Assembly (NCBI GenBank): GCA_942490535.1
Contig: CALNXQ010000005.1
Span: 1,116,001 to 1,180,000 of the forward strand
Reading direction: 5' to 3'
DNA: 64,000 bases
Source of the DNA: JAEINY01 sp942490535
GTDB lineage: Bacteria; Bacteroidota; Bacteroidia; Bacteroidales; Marinilabiliaceae
Under the pieces are notes generated by a model. That model ran no database searches. It was not told the origin of the DNA and was given only the letters and a program-made list of their open reading frames with translations. Within the stretch, counting starts at the first letter, position 1. Every line of letters begins with the position of its first letter. Both the position numbers and the translations under genes were made by a program. Of this stretch, positions 1 through 7,709 are shown in pieces.

Positions 1-117
1 CACATCGAATCAAATGGTGAACGACAGAAAGAGCCAATTAAAAAAGAGAATTTTTCTCTGGCGCCAAAGAGGGGCAATAATCAAAAAGACTACCTTTGGC
101 GCACTAAAATGGGGTAG
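1..117 (+). CDS. C-terminal end of an upstream gene (partial)
   Basis: The first reading frame is open from base 1 to a TAG at 115-117, giving 38 codons of a charged, lysine-rich tail that ends in Trp-Arg-Thr-Lys-Met-Gly. The stop lies two bases before the ATG of the next gene, which is typical spacing within an operon. The rest of the gene is outside the window and the tail is too short to identify. The open frame could be chance, since 38 codons is not long. Confidence 0.45.
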   Translation, partial: HIESNGERQKEPIKKENFSLAPKRGNNQKDYLWRTKMG

Positions 118-119
118 TT

Positions 120-1010
120 ATGTCCGATCAGTTCAAAGTATTTGTCAGCTTATTGTTATCCATGGTCTGCTGGGCCTTTTCGTTTGTTTGGATTAAACAG
201 GCGTTTACATCCTTTGAGCCGTTAACCATTGTCACCATGCGGTTGATGCTGAGTTCCGGCCTGATGTATGTTATCCTGAAGCTCCTGAAGCGGCTTATCC
301 CCATGCAAATGCAGGATTTGAAATGGTTTGTCCTGTTGGCTTTCTTTGAACCCTTTCTGTATTTTATCGGGGAGAGCATCGGACTGAAGTATGTGCCATC
401 TACCATGGGGGCTGTCATTGTCTCGACCATCCCTTTATTTGCACCTATAGTGGATCGTGTGTTTTTTAAATCCCGCTTGAGTTGGTTTAACCTGGCCGGT
501 ATTACCTTGTCGTTCCTGGGCGTGTTACTGATTATTTTTGAAGATGATTTTAGTCTGTCGGCACCCATCCATGGTATCCTGCTGGTATTTTTAGCTGTTT
601 TTGCAGCCATGGGCTATTCCGTGGTGTTGAAAAAAATACCGCTTCACTACAATGCAGTGAGCATTATTACCTATCAGAATACCATTGGCATCTTCTTTTT
701 TGTGCCATTATTTATAGGTTTTGAGTGGAATCATTTTATCCATACCACAATAACTAAAGAGGCGGTTTGGGCCATTATTCAGTTATCTACTTTTGCATCT
801 GCACTGGCCTTTATCTTTTTTACCTATGGCATGCGCAAAATTGGCATTACCAAAGCCAATGTGTTTGTGAATATGATTCCAGTATTTACGGCTATTTTTG
901 CCTGGTGGATATTGGGCGATGCCTTAACAGTGAAAAAGATAGTTGGAATCGTTATTGTGATCGGCGGCGTATTTGTGTCGCAAATAAAATGGAAGCGACA
1001 TGGCGTTTGA
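120..1010 (+). CDS. EamA/DMT-family transporter
   Basis: A 296-residue, very hydrophobic protein with about ten predicted membrane helices arranged as two EamA repeats (roughly residues 5-140 and 150-290). This is the normal size and layout of drug/metabolite transporter superfamily exporters in the inner membrane. An early segment with the sequence SFVWIKQA and a glycine-rich end of the second repeat fit the family. The substrate cannot be told from sequence; relatives export amino acids, nucleosides or other metabolites. The ATG at 120 was chosen because the signal-like helix starts directly after it. Its end overlaps the next gene by 11 bases, so the two are probably translated together. 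Confidence 0.9.
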   Translation: MSDQFKVFVSLLLSMVCWAFSFVWIKQAFTSFEPLTIVTMRLMLSSGLMYVILKLLKRLIPMQMQDLKWFVLLAFFEPFLYFIGESIGLKYVPSTMGAVIVSTIPLFAPIVDRVFFKSRLSWFNLAGITLSFLGVLLIIFEDDFSLSAPIHGILLVFLAVFAAMGYSVVLKKIPLHYNAVSIITYQNTIGIFFFVPLFIGFEWNHFIHTTITKEAVWAIIQLSTFASALAFIFFTYGMRKIGITKANVFVNMIPVFTAIFAWWILGDALTVKKIVGIVIVIGGVFVSQIKWKRHGV

Positions 1011-1494
1011 CCCGGAGAAACTGAGGCAGGAGGCCCAAAATAAGAGCAAGGAAAACAAAGCCTTTCTAACGCGATTGAGGAAGAAGAAACCCAAGGATCT
1101 GGATGATCAAACCCATCAGTTGCACCACGAAGTATTTGAATATACCGATTGCCTGACCTGTGCCAATTGCTGTAAATCCATTAGTCCCATTATCATCGAT
1201 CGTGACATTGACCGGATGGCACGTCATTTGAAAATGAAGCCATCGGCTGTTATTGAGCAGTATCTGGAACTGGATGACGAGGGTGATTACGTGTACCGCA
1301 CATCGCCTTGCCCGTTTCTGATGCCCGATAATTATTGCATGATTTACGAGGTGCGTCCGCGGGCCTGCCGGGAGTATCCGCATACCGACCGGAAGCGCTT
1401 TTTTCAAATTACCAACCTCACGTATCGCAATACCTTTGTATGTCCGGCTGTATTTGATGTGGTGGATAAACTAAAACCCATTTATGACAAATAA
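1000..1494 (+). CDS. YkgJ-type cysteine-cluster protein
   Basis: A 164-residue soluble protein with the pattern CLTCANCC followed by further cysteines in SPCPFL, NYCMIY, RACREYP and FVCPAV. This spacing is that of the YkgJ/UPF0153 family, annotated as putative zinc- or iron-chelating proteins of unknown exact role. The first 40 residues are basic and helical. The gene starts inside the 3' end of the transporter gene, which implies co-expression, but no functional link is established. Metal binding is inferred from the cysteines; nothing here tells which metal. Confidence 0.85.
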   Translation: MAFDPEKLRQEAQNKSKENKAFLTRLRKKKPKDLDDQTHQLHHEVFEYTDCLTCANCCKSISPIIIDRDIDRMARHLKMKPSAVIEQYLELDDEGDYVYRTSPCPFLMPDNYCMIYEVRPRACREYPHTDRKRFFQITNLTYRNTFVCPAVFDVVDKLKPIYDK

Positions 1495-1550
1495 GTGTAT
1501 AAGATTGGCTCATTTACACTAAAATGGTAAATTCGACGTTTTAAAGTTCG

Positions 1551-2585
1551 ATGATCAAAAAATATCAAGGAATAGTAGCTGTTATCGTTTGGGTTTTGAT
1601 AGCCGGAACATCTAATATCACGGCCCAAAGAGCCGGGGAGTATACCTATGATTTTTTGAACCTGACCAACTCTGCCCGTGTGGCGGCCCTTGGCGGTAAC
1701 CAGGTGGGTATGGTGGATAATGATCTGAATTTTGTGTTTCATAACCCCGCTGCCTTGAATCCCAGCCTCAGCAACCATGCAACGTTTAATTTTGTGCCAT
1801 ATGTGAGTGATATACGTTATGTGTATGCCGGTTATGCGTATCATTTTGAGCAGTTGGGTACCTTTAGCCTGGGTATTCACAACATTAATTACGGCACTTT
1901 TGACCGGGCCGATGAGCAAGGGACTATTAATGGTACTTTTTCAGCTGCTGAATATGCCATTCATTTAGCCTACGCTAAAATGTTATCCCCCAAGTTAACG
2001 GCAGGATTCGCGGTTAAGCCCATTATTTCCAGTTTTGAGGAATACAAGTCCTTTGGCCTCACAGCCGATATCGGACTGATGTATAAATCGGCTGATAGCT
2101 TGTTTACTGCCGGGATTACCTTGAAAAATTTCGGCTCACAACTCTCTACGTATAATGAGACCTATGAACCAGTGCCCACTGATTTGCAAATGGGGATCTC
2201 CAAAAGATTACGGCACGCGCCCTTTCGTTTTTCCATCACCGCACAGCATTTATTGGATTGGGATACCCAATACGAAGTGAAAGATGGTAATGATGAGGTG
2301 GTGGAGGATGCCGGTAACAGTGCCAACAGCATTGACCAATTGATGCGTCACCTGGTGTTTGGGGTGGAGTTTTTGCCGGCGAAAAATTTCCACGTCGGTT
2401 TTGGGTATAACCACCGGCGCCGGAAAGAGTTGGGCATCGCATCTAAAATGTCCACCACTGGTTTTTCATGGGGCTTTGGCTTCCGGGTGTACAAATTTCA
2501 TTTTGCCTATGGATCGGCTCGCTATCACCTGGCTGGTTCATCCAATCATTTTAGTATCTCTACTAATTTGGCTTCTTTCCGATAA
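1551..2585 (+). CDS. porQ: Type IX secretion system protein PorQ
   Basis: A 344-residue outer-membrane protein with a signal peptide (cleavage near TSNITAQ, residues 20-26) and a beta-barrel pattern of the PorV/PorQ (FadL-like) type. The mature N-terminus carries the phrases FLNLTNSARVAALGG and NPAALNP, typical of PorQ. PorQ belongs to the cell-surface attachment complex (PorU, PorV, PorQ, PorZ) that processes cargo after T9SS export and joins it to the surface. At least three T9SS-type cargo genes lie in this window (2840, 10714, 43447), which agrees with a working system. In several Bacteroidota porQ sits directly before cmk (from memory); here cmk is 15 kb downstream. Confidence 0.9.
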   Translation: MIKKYQGIVAVIVWVLIAGTSNITAQRAGEYTYDFLNLTNSARVAALGGNQVGMVDNDLNFVFHNPAALNPSLSNHATFNFVPYVSDIRYVYAGYAYHFEQLGTFSLGIHNINYGTFDRADEQGTINGTFSAAEYAIHLAYAKMLSPKLTAGFAVKPIISSFEEYKSFGLTADIGLMYKSADSLFTAGITLKNFGSQLSTYNETYEPVPTDLQMGISKRLRHAPFRFSITAQHLLDWDTQYEVKDGNDEVVEDAGNSANSIDQLMRHLVFGVEFLPAKNFHVGFGYNHRRRKELGIASKMSTTGFSWGFGFRVYKFHFAYGSARYHLAGSSNHFSISTNLASFR

Positions 2586-2785
2586 ACTTATCATTAAGTC
2601 GTTTTTTTCGGATGGCATTTATGCTTTCATTTCTTCAATTGAAGGGATTAGATTCTGACAAGAACGTATCTCTCAGTCTCAAATTACCCTCTTAATTAAT
2701 TGTATTTGGGTTGAATTTAGGCCTATTAATCATCTATTAATTGGATGGTAGGCTTGGGTTAAGGCTGGCTTAACCGGCTTGATTG

Positions 2786-2793
2786 TACGTTTG
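2786..2793 (+). promoter_or_regulatory. Candidate -7 box for the M43 protease gene
   Basis: TACGTTTG matches the Bacteroidota -7 element TAnnTTTG and lies 46 bases before the ATG of the metalloprotease gene. No TTG is found at the normal -33 distance, so it is only half of the consensus and may need an activator, or may be chance. Confidence 0.35.
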
Positions 2794-2839
2794 GCATTCA
2801 ATTACCAGGCTAAACTAATCCGTTCAAATTCTAAAATTT

Positions 2840-5800
2840 ATGAAGAAATTATTCAGGGGATTATTGACACTTGCACTTGTAAGTGTCAATAGTTATGGTT
2901 GGATCCATGCCCAGCTACTGGACAAACCCGTTGATGAAATGTTTCAACTGCGGAATCATTTGGAGAAGGTGTATGCAGTCAATCCCCAGCAGCGTCTGTT
3001 GGAGCAACAAGCACAAGCGCAACTTTCACAATCCTTTGTGAATTATTCTCAACGCCTGGCACAGTCACTCATCCTTTTAAAAGGCAACACCCGTCTAATT
3101 ATACCGGTGGTCATTCACAACATCTATGAAGCCCAAAGCATGGATGGTTATGTGAATGATGATCGGGTACAGGAAGCCATACAAATGTTAAATGCCGATT
3201 ACAACCTGAATAATGCCTTTCGCGAATCTATTGTGGATCCCTTTAAGGCTCTTGAAAGTGATGCGGGTATTGAATTTCGTCTGGCGCAAATCGATCCGGA
3301 GGGGAACTACACCACGGGCGTAACACGCCATCAATCCTGGTTTACCTATAATGGTTCCTGGGAACATCCTGAAGTAAAGCGGATATGTTCCTGGCCACGT
3401 GACCAGTATTTAAATATCTGGGTGGTTTATAGTTCCGATGGTAGCTCCGGTTCAGCCTGGGCCTATTTGCCCTCGCAAGTGGCCAATGAATCGGGGTACG
3501 AAGATTTGGATGGGGTGGTTATTTCGGAATGGGCCTTTGGCAAAAAGACACCTGGTTATTATAGCATTCTAACCCATGAAATAGGTCATTACTTGGGATT
3601 AGAACACACCTGGGGAGAGGCAGAGCTGGGCTCATCCGGCGCTTGCGATACCGATGATGGTATTGATGATACCCCTGCTTGTAAAGGGTTTGGTGGTGAG
3701 TGTGATCCTTACTACAGCACTTGCGGAACATTGGATAATGTGCAGAATTTTATGGACTACTCCCAGTGTTCCAGTATGTTTACGCAAGGGCAGGTGACTT
3801 ACATGCGCAACACCTTGAGTCAGTCAGTCTCGGACCGGAATCAGCTTTGCACCCTTGAAAACTATCAGCAAACTTTTATTTTCGATGAGCCGCGGATTAC
3901 CTATGATACTCAAAAGTTCAAAGAGAGTCTGGTAAATGATGGCAGTATCTTAGAACCGGTTCAATTGGGATTGCATAATATTGAGTTTGCTTTGACTGGC
4001 CGGTTGGTAGAAGGGATTCATTACGCCCTTGCCAATGTACCAGAAGGCCTAACGGTGGCAATTACAGTGAAGAATACCAGATCCGCGCAGATAGAACTGA
4101 CGGGGCAGGCCCAGGTGCATTTGGAGACGAATAGCATTGAAAATCTGGCTATCATCTTTAAGGCAGCCACATTTAGTAGTGACTTTGATCGATTAATGAA
4201 CCCGGCCCAATCCTTTGCAATTCAGTTTAGCGATTTAGTGGGTATTGTCTATCATCCTTATGATGGTGTGGAGGTACCCACCTATGATGACAAGTTATGG
4301 AGTTGGTTTGTAGTACCAGATTTCTCCATGGATTACAATGCCTTTATTGATAAAGACCAGGATAATAACCTCATGCTGGATACCTATCAAAAACCAGTAG
4401 TTTGCAATGCTGGTACACGGAATATTTCCCTGCTTCAAAAGGGAACCGTGGTGGGGCCTGGCAGTGGCTGGGATCCGGCCGGTGAGTATCCGGATTTGCA
4501 TGTATTGAACAGTGCGGATTACACGGTTTGGCAAGGACAAACGGCGTATGTGGGCATTCAGTTGTGGAAATCGGATAATACTGGTGAAATACACCATTTC
4601 TATGGCTACCTCGAATTGAAAGTAAATGCAGAAGGGACCGCCTATGAAGTGCTCGGAGTGGCCTATAACCCGGTCTCTGGCGAGCCCATCGTGACGGGGG
4701 TGGCAGCCAGTGAATTGATGCTAGACCAAGCGGATTGGTATGAACATGATGACAATGATGGTTCCATCATCACCTCCGGTTCCTTGCGTTTATTGTCGGA
4801 TCAGTTCACGGTTGGTAAAGGAACTTATTTGGAAGAAGGGACACATTATACCTTGACCAATTTGCCGGAGGGACTTACTTTTTTAGTGTATATCGATGAT
4901 GTGAATAACGCCCGGATCTACATCAGTGGTCAGGCCACGGAACATGAGTCGCTGCATTCGTGTGAGGTTGGGGTAGCTTTTACAGATGCTGTATTTCAGG
5001 GAGGTAATGCTCAGTTGGTGGGCCATTCAACCCTGGATCTATCCCTTCATTTCAGGGATGAGTATCAGATTGTTTATGATGATGTGGAGGATTTTACGGT
5101 TTCGCAACAATCCCCCTGGAAGCTCTTCAATTTGGGGTATCGGAATGCCAGTTTCGGCGTGTGGTTTGATAATGAAGCGCTGACCACTCGCTTTGAGTTG
5201 TATGAAGACGAAGGTGTTAGCTTTGAAGGGGGGCGGAATTTAGTGCCTCTGGAGGAAGGAACGGTCATTCATGGAGGAATGAATTGGGTAGCTGGCGGGA
5301 ATTTTCCCAATGAGCACAACATTTCAACACCTGATTTCACCGTGTGGAATGGGAAAGAGGGCTTTGTCGGGATGCGGTTTGCCAGCGGCGATCATTATTT
5401 TTATGGTTGGGTGCACATTCAGGTGGCGGCCGATGGAAATTCATACGCGATATTAGATTATGCATTTAATGAAAATATGGATCAACCCATCCTGGCAGGT
5501 CGTCAGCAAGTTACAGCAGTGATGACGTTGGTCGATAACGTATTTGTGGAAAGCAAAACGAACGATGGTTCTTTTAATGAGGAGTTGGATGGCGAATTGT
5601 TTTTCTGTGAGTTGGCAAAAGCAAATGGAGATTTAAAAGAGGGTGTGGATTTTGTCGTTAACGGATTACCGGATGGATTAACCATGCAGATCTCGGCAAC
5701 GGATTCCAGGCACTTTAAAGTGGGATTGTCCGGGCAGATGACGCAACATGAACGCAGTAATAATGCAGTGTTGGAAATTCTTTTTCAGGATGCGGCTTTT

Positions 5801-7636
5801 GCGGAGGGCAATCAAGCAAATGTTGTAGGTCGTCTTCAGCCATTGGAAGTCCAATGTTGGGATGCGTTGGATATGAGTTATGTAAATAATCTGGATGAAA
5901 GAGTAGATGCACTAAATACTTGGCATCCCTTTTACATGCATGGCATTCAATATGGCATTTTTTACATGGATTATGAAGAGGAGACAACCTTGCGCTTTGA
6001 AACCTATCAACAACGCATGGTCTGCAAGAATGGGACGGTTCAGGTTAAGCCCCTGGAAAAAGGTACCCTTATTGATCAAAGCAGCACTTGGGTTGCAGGA
6101 GGCGATTATCCGGATTTACATGTGGTTTATAGCTCCGATTTCACCGATTGGGCTGGTCAGATAGCCTATGCCGGTATTGAAGTGGCAGCAACGGATGGCA
6201 TTTACTATGGCTGGTTGCGTTTTCATGTATCAGCTGATGGGAGTAGTTATGAATTATTGGATTATGCCATTCAAAACATACCCGGTCAAGCCATTACAGC
6301 CGGTGAAGTGGCTCAGAGTATTATTTTGCCTTCCAAGGACCGGATTTGTGATGATGCAGCTAGCAAGCAGGTATTTGAATCAGTGATCGATCTGGAACTA
6401 AATGGCGAAGCAACCTTCAGCGCAGGTCCTTTTCACGCAGGGGAACACTATATCCTTACAGGGATGCCCAATGACTTGAATGTGGTTTTTAAATCCCTTG
6501 GTGACCAGCATTGTCAGTTGGTCATATTTGGTGATACACGCGATTATATGCATGATCAGGTCATCGATTTAAAATTAGCCTTCACGAATGAGGCATTTAC
6601 CGCTCATGACGCGGCCGTCATTACAGGTGCGGTTATACCCCTCCAATTAACCTTTGATGATCCCTATGAAATCAATACGAAATCCTATATGGATTTTTCG
6701 GTCAGTGAAAATTTCACATGGGAAGATTTTTATTTCATGGATAATAGCAGGGGTGGTTTATGGTTTGATTCAGATACCCGGTCTTTATTTTTAGAAGTGT
6801 ATGACAATCAAGTGGTGTGTCAGCCGGGGACCCAAAATATTTTATTGTTGGCAGAAGGAACACCAATTGGTCCTGATCTGACATGGGAAAGCCAGGGGGC
6901 TGATTTCCCGGGCCAGCATCTGGCTTATGGGGCTGGTTATACCGATTTGGCAAGGCAGGAAGGATATGCTGGTATCCGGGTGTTACAAGAAGGTAAATGG
7001 CATTATGGCTGGGTGCAGCTTTCGATTAATGAAACCGGTACCCGTTTGATGACCACCGGTTATGGCATGTGTTTAAGACCCGAAACCACAATTCCGGCGG
7101 GACATAACTCACTGGCTCATTTTAGCGCCGATAAATCCATGGTGCAGCCTGGTGAGCTGATTACGTTCTCCGATCAATCCCTGACACCAGCTGATGAGTG
7201 GATCTGGTATTTCGAAGGAGCCGATCAAACCACCTCTACCAAACAGAATCCCCAGATGACCTATTCTGCCAATGGTGTTTATCGCGTGATGCTGACGGTT
7301 AACTCCATTGAAGTGAAAGGTGCCAGTGTGGTTTATGAAGATTATGTCTTCGTCGACCAATCCACAGCAACAAATGATCAGTTGGCATCTGAAAACCTCG
7401 GTTTTCAGATATATCCCAATCCTGCACAGAATTTAGTCAATGTGATTTTAACCGATACCCAAACCACCGCAACCATTCGGCTTCATAATTTAAAAGGGGG
7501 CCTCATACAAGAATGGGAGCTAATGCATATTCAAAATCCCAATACTTTACAATTGCAGCATGTGCCCACTGGATTATATCTCCTGGAAGTGATTCAGGGG
7601 GCACATAAAAAAGGCACCAGGTTAATTGTTAACTAG
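2840..7636 (+). CDS. Secreted M43-type zinc metalloprotease, four large repeats, PKD, T9SS sorting domain
   Basis: A 1598-residue secreted protein. Residues 1-25 are a signal peptide ending at IHAQ. The protease domain (about 85-340) has the zinc site HEIGHYLGLEH at residues 246-256, which is HExxHxxGxxH, and a Met-turn NFMDYS at Met305; this is the pappalysin-like M43 family. Four repeats of about 270 residues follow (near 345-625, 625-890, 890-1155, 1155-1420), each with a beta-rich half with an EGxHYxLxxxPxGL-like motif and a half ending in YGWxxxxVxxDGxxY. Residues 1425-1507 form a PKD domain, and 1519-1598 a T9SS type A sorting domain beginning QIYPNPAQN. The protein is probably exported by the T9SS encoded in part by porQ upstream. 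The substrate is unknown. Its length is far above a plain M43 protease because of the repeats. Confidence 0.9.
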   Translation: MKKLFRGLLTLALVSVNSYGWIHAQLLDKPVDEMFQLRNHLEKVYAVNPQQRLLEQQAQAQLSQSFVNYSQRLAQSLILLKGNTRLIIPVVIHNIYEAQSMDGYVNDDRVQEAIQMLNADYNLNNAFRESIVDPFKALESDAGIEFRLAQIDPEGNYTTGVTRHQSWFTYNGSWEHPEVKRICSWPRDQYLNIWVVYSSDGSSGSAWAYLPSQVANESGYEDLDGVVISEWAFGKKTPGYYSILTHEIGHYLGLEHTWGEAELGSSGACDTDDGIDDTPACKGFGGECDPYYSTCGTLDNVQNFMDYSQCSSMFTQGQVTYMRNTLSQSVSDRNQLCTLENYQQTFIFDEPRITYDTQKFKESLVNDGSILEPVQLGLHNIEFALTGRLVEGIHYALANVPEGLTVAITVKNTRSAQIELTGQAQVHLETNSIENLAIIFKAATFSSDFDRLMNPAQSFAIQFSDLVGIVYHPYDGVEVPTYDDKLWSWFVVPDFSMDYNAFIDKDQDNNLMLDTYQKPVVCNAGTRNISLLQKGTVVGPGSGWDPAGEYPDLHVLNSADYTVWQGQTAYVGIQLWKSDNTGEIHHFYGYLELKVNAEGTAYEVLGVAYNPVSGEPIVTGVAASELMLDQADWYEHDDNDGSIITSGSLRLLSDQFTVGKGTYLEEGTHYTLTNLPEGLTFLVYIDDVNNARIYISGQATEHESLHSCEVGVAFTDAVFQGGNAQLVGHSTLDLSLHFRDEYQIVYDDVEDFTVSQQSPWKLFNLGYRNASFGVWFDNEALTTRFELYEDEGVSFEGGRNLVPLEEGTVIHGGMNWVAGGNFPNEHNISTPDFTVWNGKEGFVGMRFASGDHYFYGWVHIQVAADGNSYAILDYAFNENMDQPILAGRQQVTAVMTLVDNVFVESKTNDGSFNEELDGELFFCELAKANGDLKEGVDFVVNGLPDGLTMQISATDSRHFKVGLSGQMTQHERSNNAVLEILFQDAAFAEGNQANVVGRLQPLEVQCWDALDMSYVNNLDERVDALNTWHPFYMHGIQYGIFYMDYEEETTLRFETYQQRMVCKNGTVQVKPLEKGTLIDQSSTWVAGGDYPDLHVVYSSDFTDWAGQIAYAGIEVAATDGIYYGWLRFHVSADGSSYELLDYAIQNIPGQAITAGEVAQSIILPSKDRICDDAASKQVFESVIDLELNGEATFSAGPFHAGEHYILTGMPNDLNVVFKSLGDQHCQLVIFGDTRDYMHDQVIDLKLAFTNEAFTAHDAAVITGAVIPLQLTFDDPYEINTKSYMDFSVSENFTWEDFYFMDNSRGGLWFDSDTRSLFLEVYDNQVVCQPGTQNILLLAEGTPIGPDLTWESQGADFPGQHLAYGAGYTDLARQEGYAGIRVLQEGKWHYGWVQLSINETGTRLMTTGYGMCLRPETTIPAGHNSLAHFSADKSMVQPGELITFSDQSLTPADEWIWYFEGADQTTSTKQNPQMTYSANGVYRVMLTVNSIEVKGASVVYEDYVFVDQSTATNDQLASENLGFQIYPNPAQNLVNVILTDTQTTATIRLHNLKGGLIQEWELMHIQNPNTLQLQHVPTGLYLLEVIQGAHKKGTRLIVN

Positions 7637-7675
7637 ATGAGTCTGGTAGTTTAGTCAGTCTATTCTCGACAGAGA

Positions 7676-7701
7676 GGGGAAGCAACGGCTTCCCCATTTT
7701 T
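7676..7701 (+). terminator. Rho-independent terminator
   Basis: An 8-bp stem GGGGAAGC/GCTTCCCC with a 4-base loop, followed by ATTTTTG. It lies 40 bases after the protease stop codon and just before the end of the converging regulator gene. The T-run is only on the + strand side. Confidence 0.85.
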
Positions 7702-7709
7702 GTATCGGT

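Noticed and set aside
61..109. Inverted repeat GCGCCAAAG/CTTTGGCGC before the transporter gene
   Set aside because: It lies within an open reading frame that appears to be the end of a gene, and no regulatory context was found.
14..196. A 60-codon plus-strand frame at the window start
   Set aside because: It overlaps both the upstream gene end and the transporter start in another frame and has no coding features.
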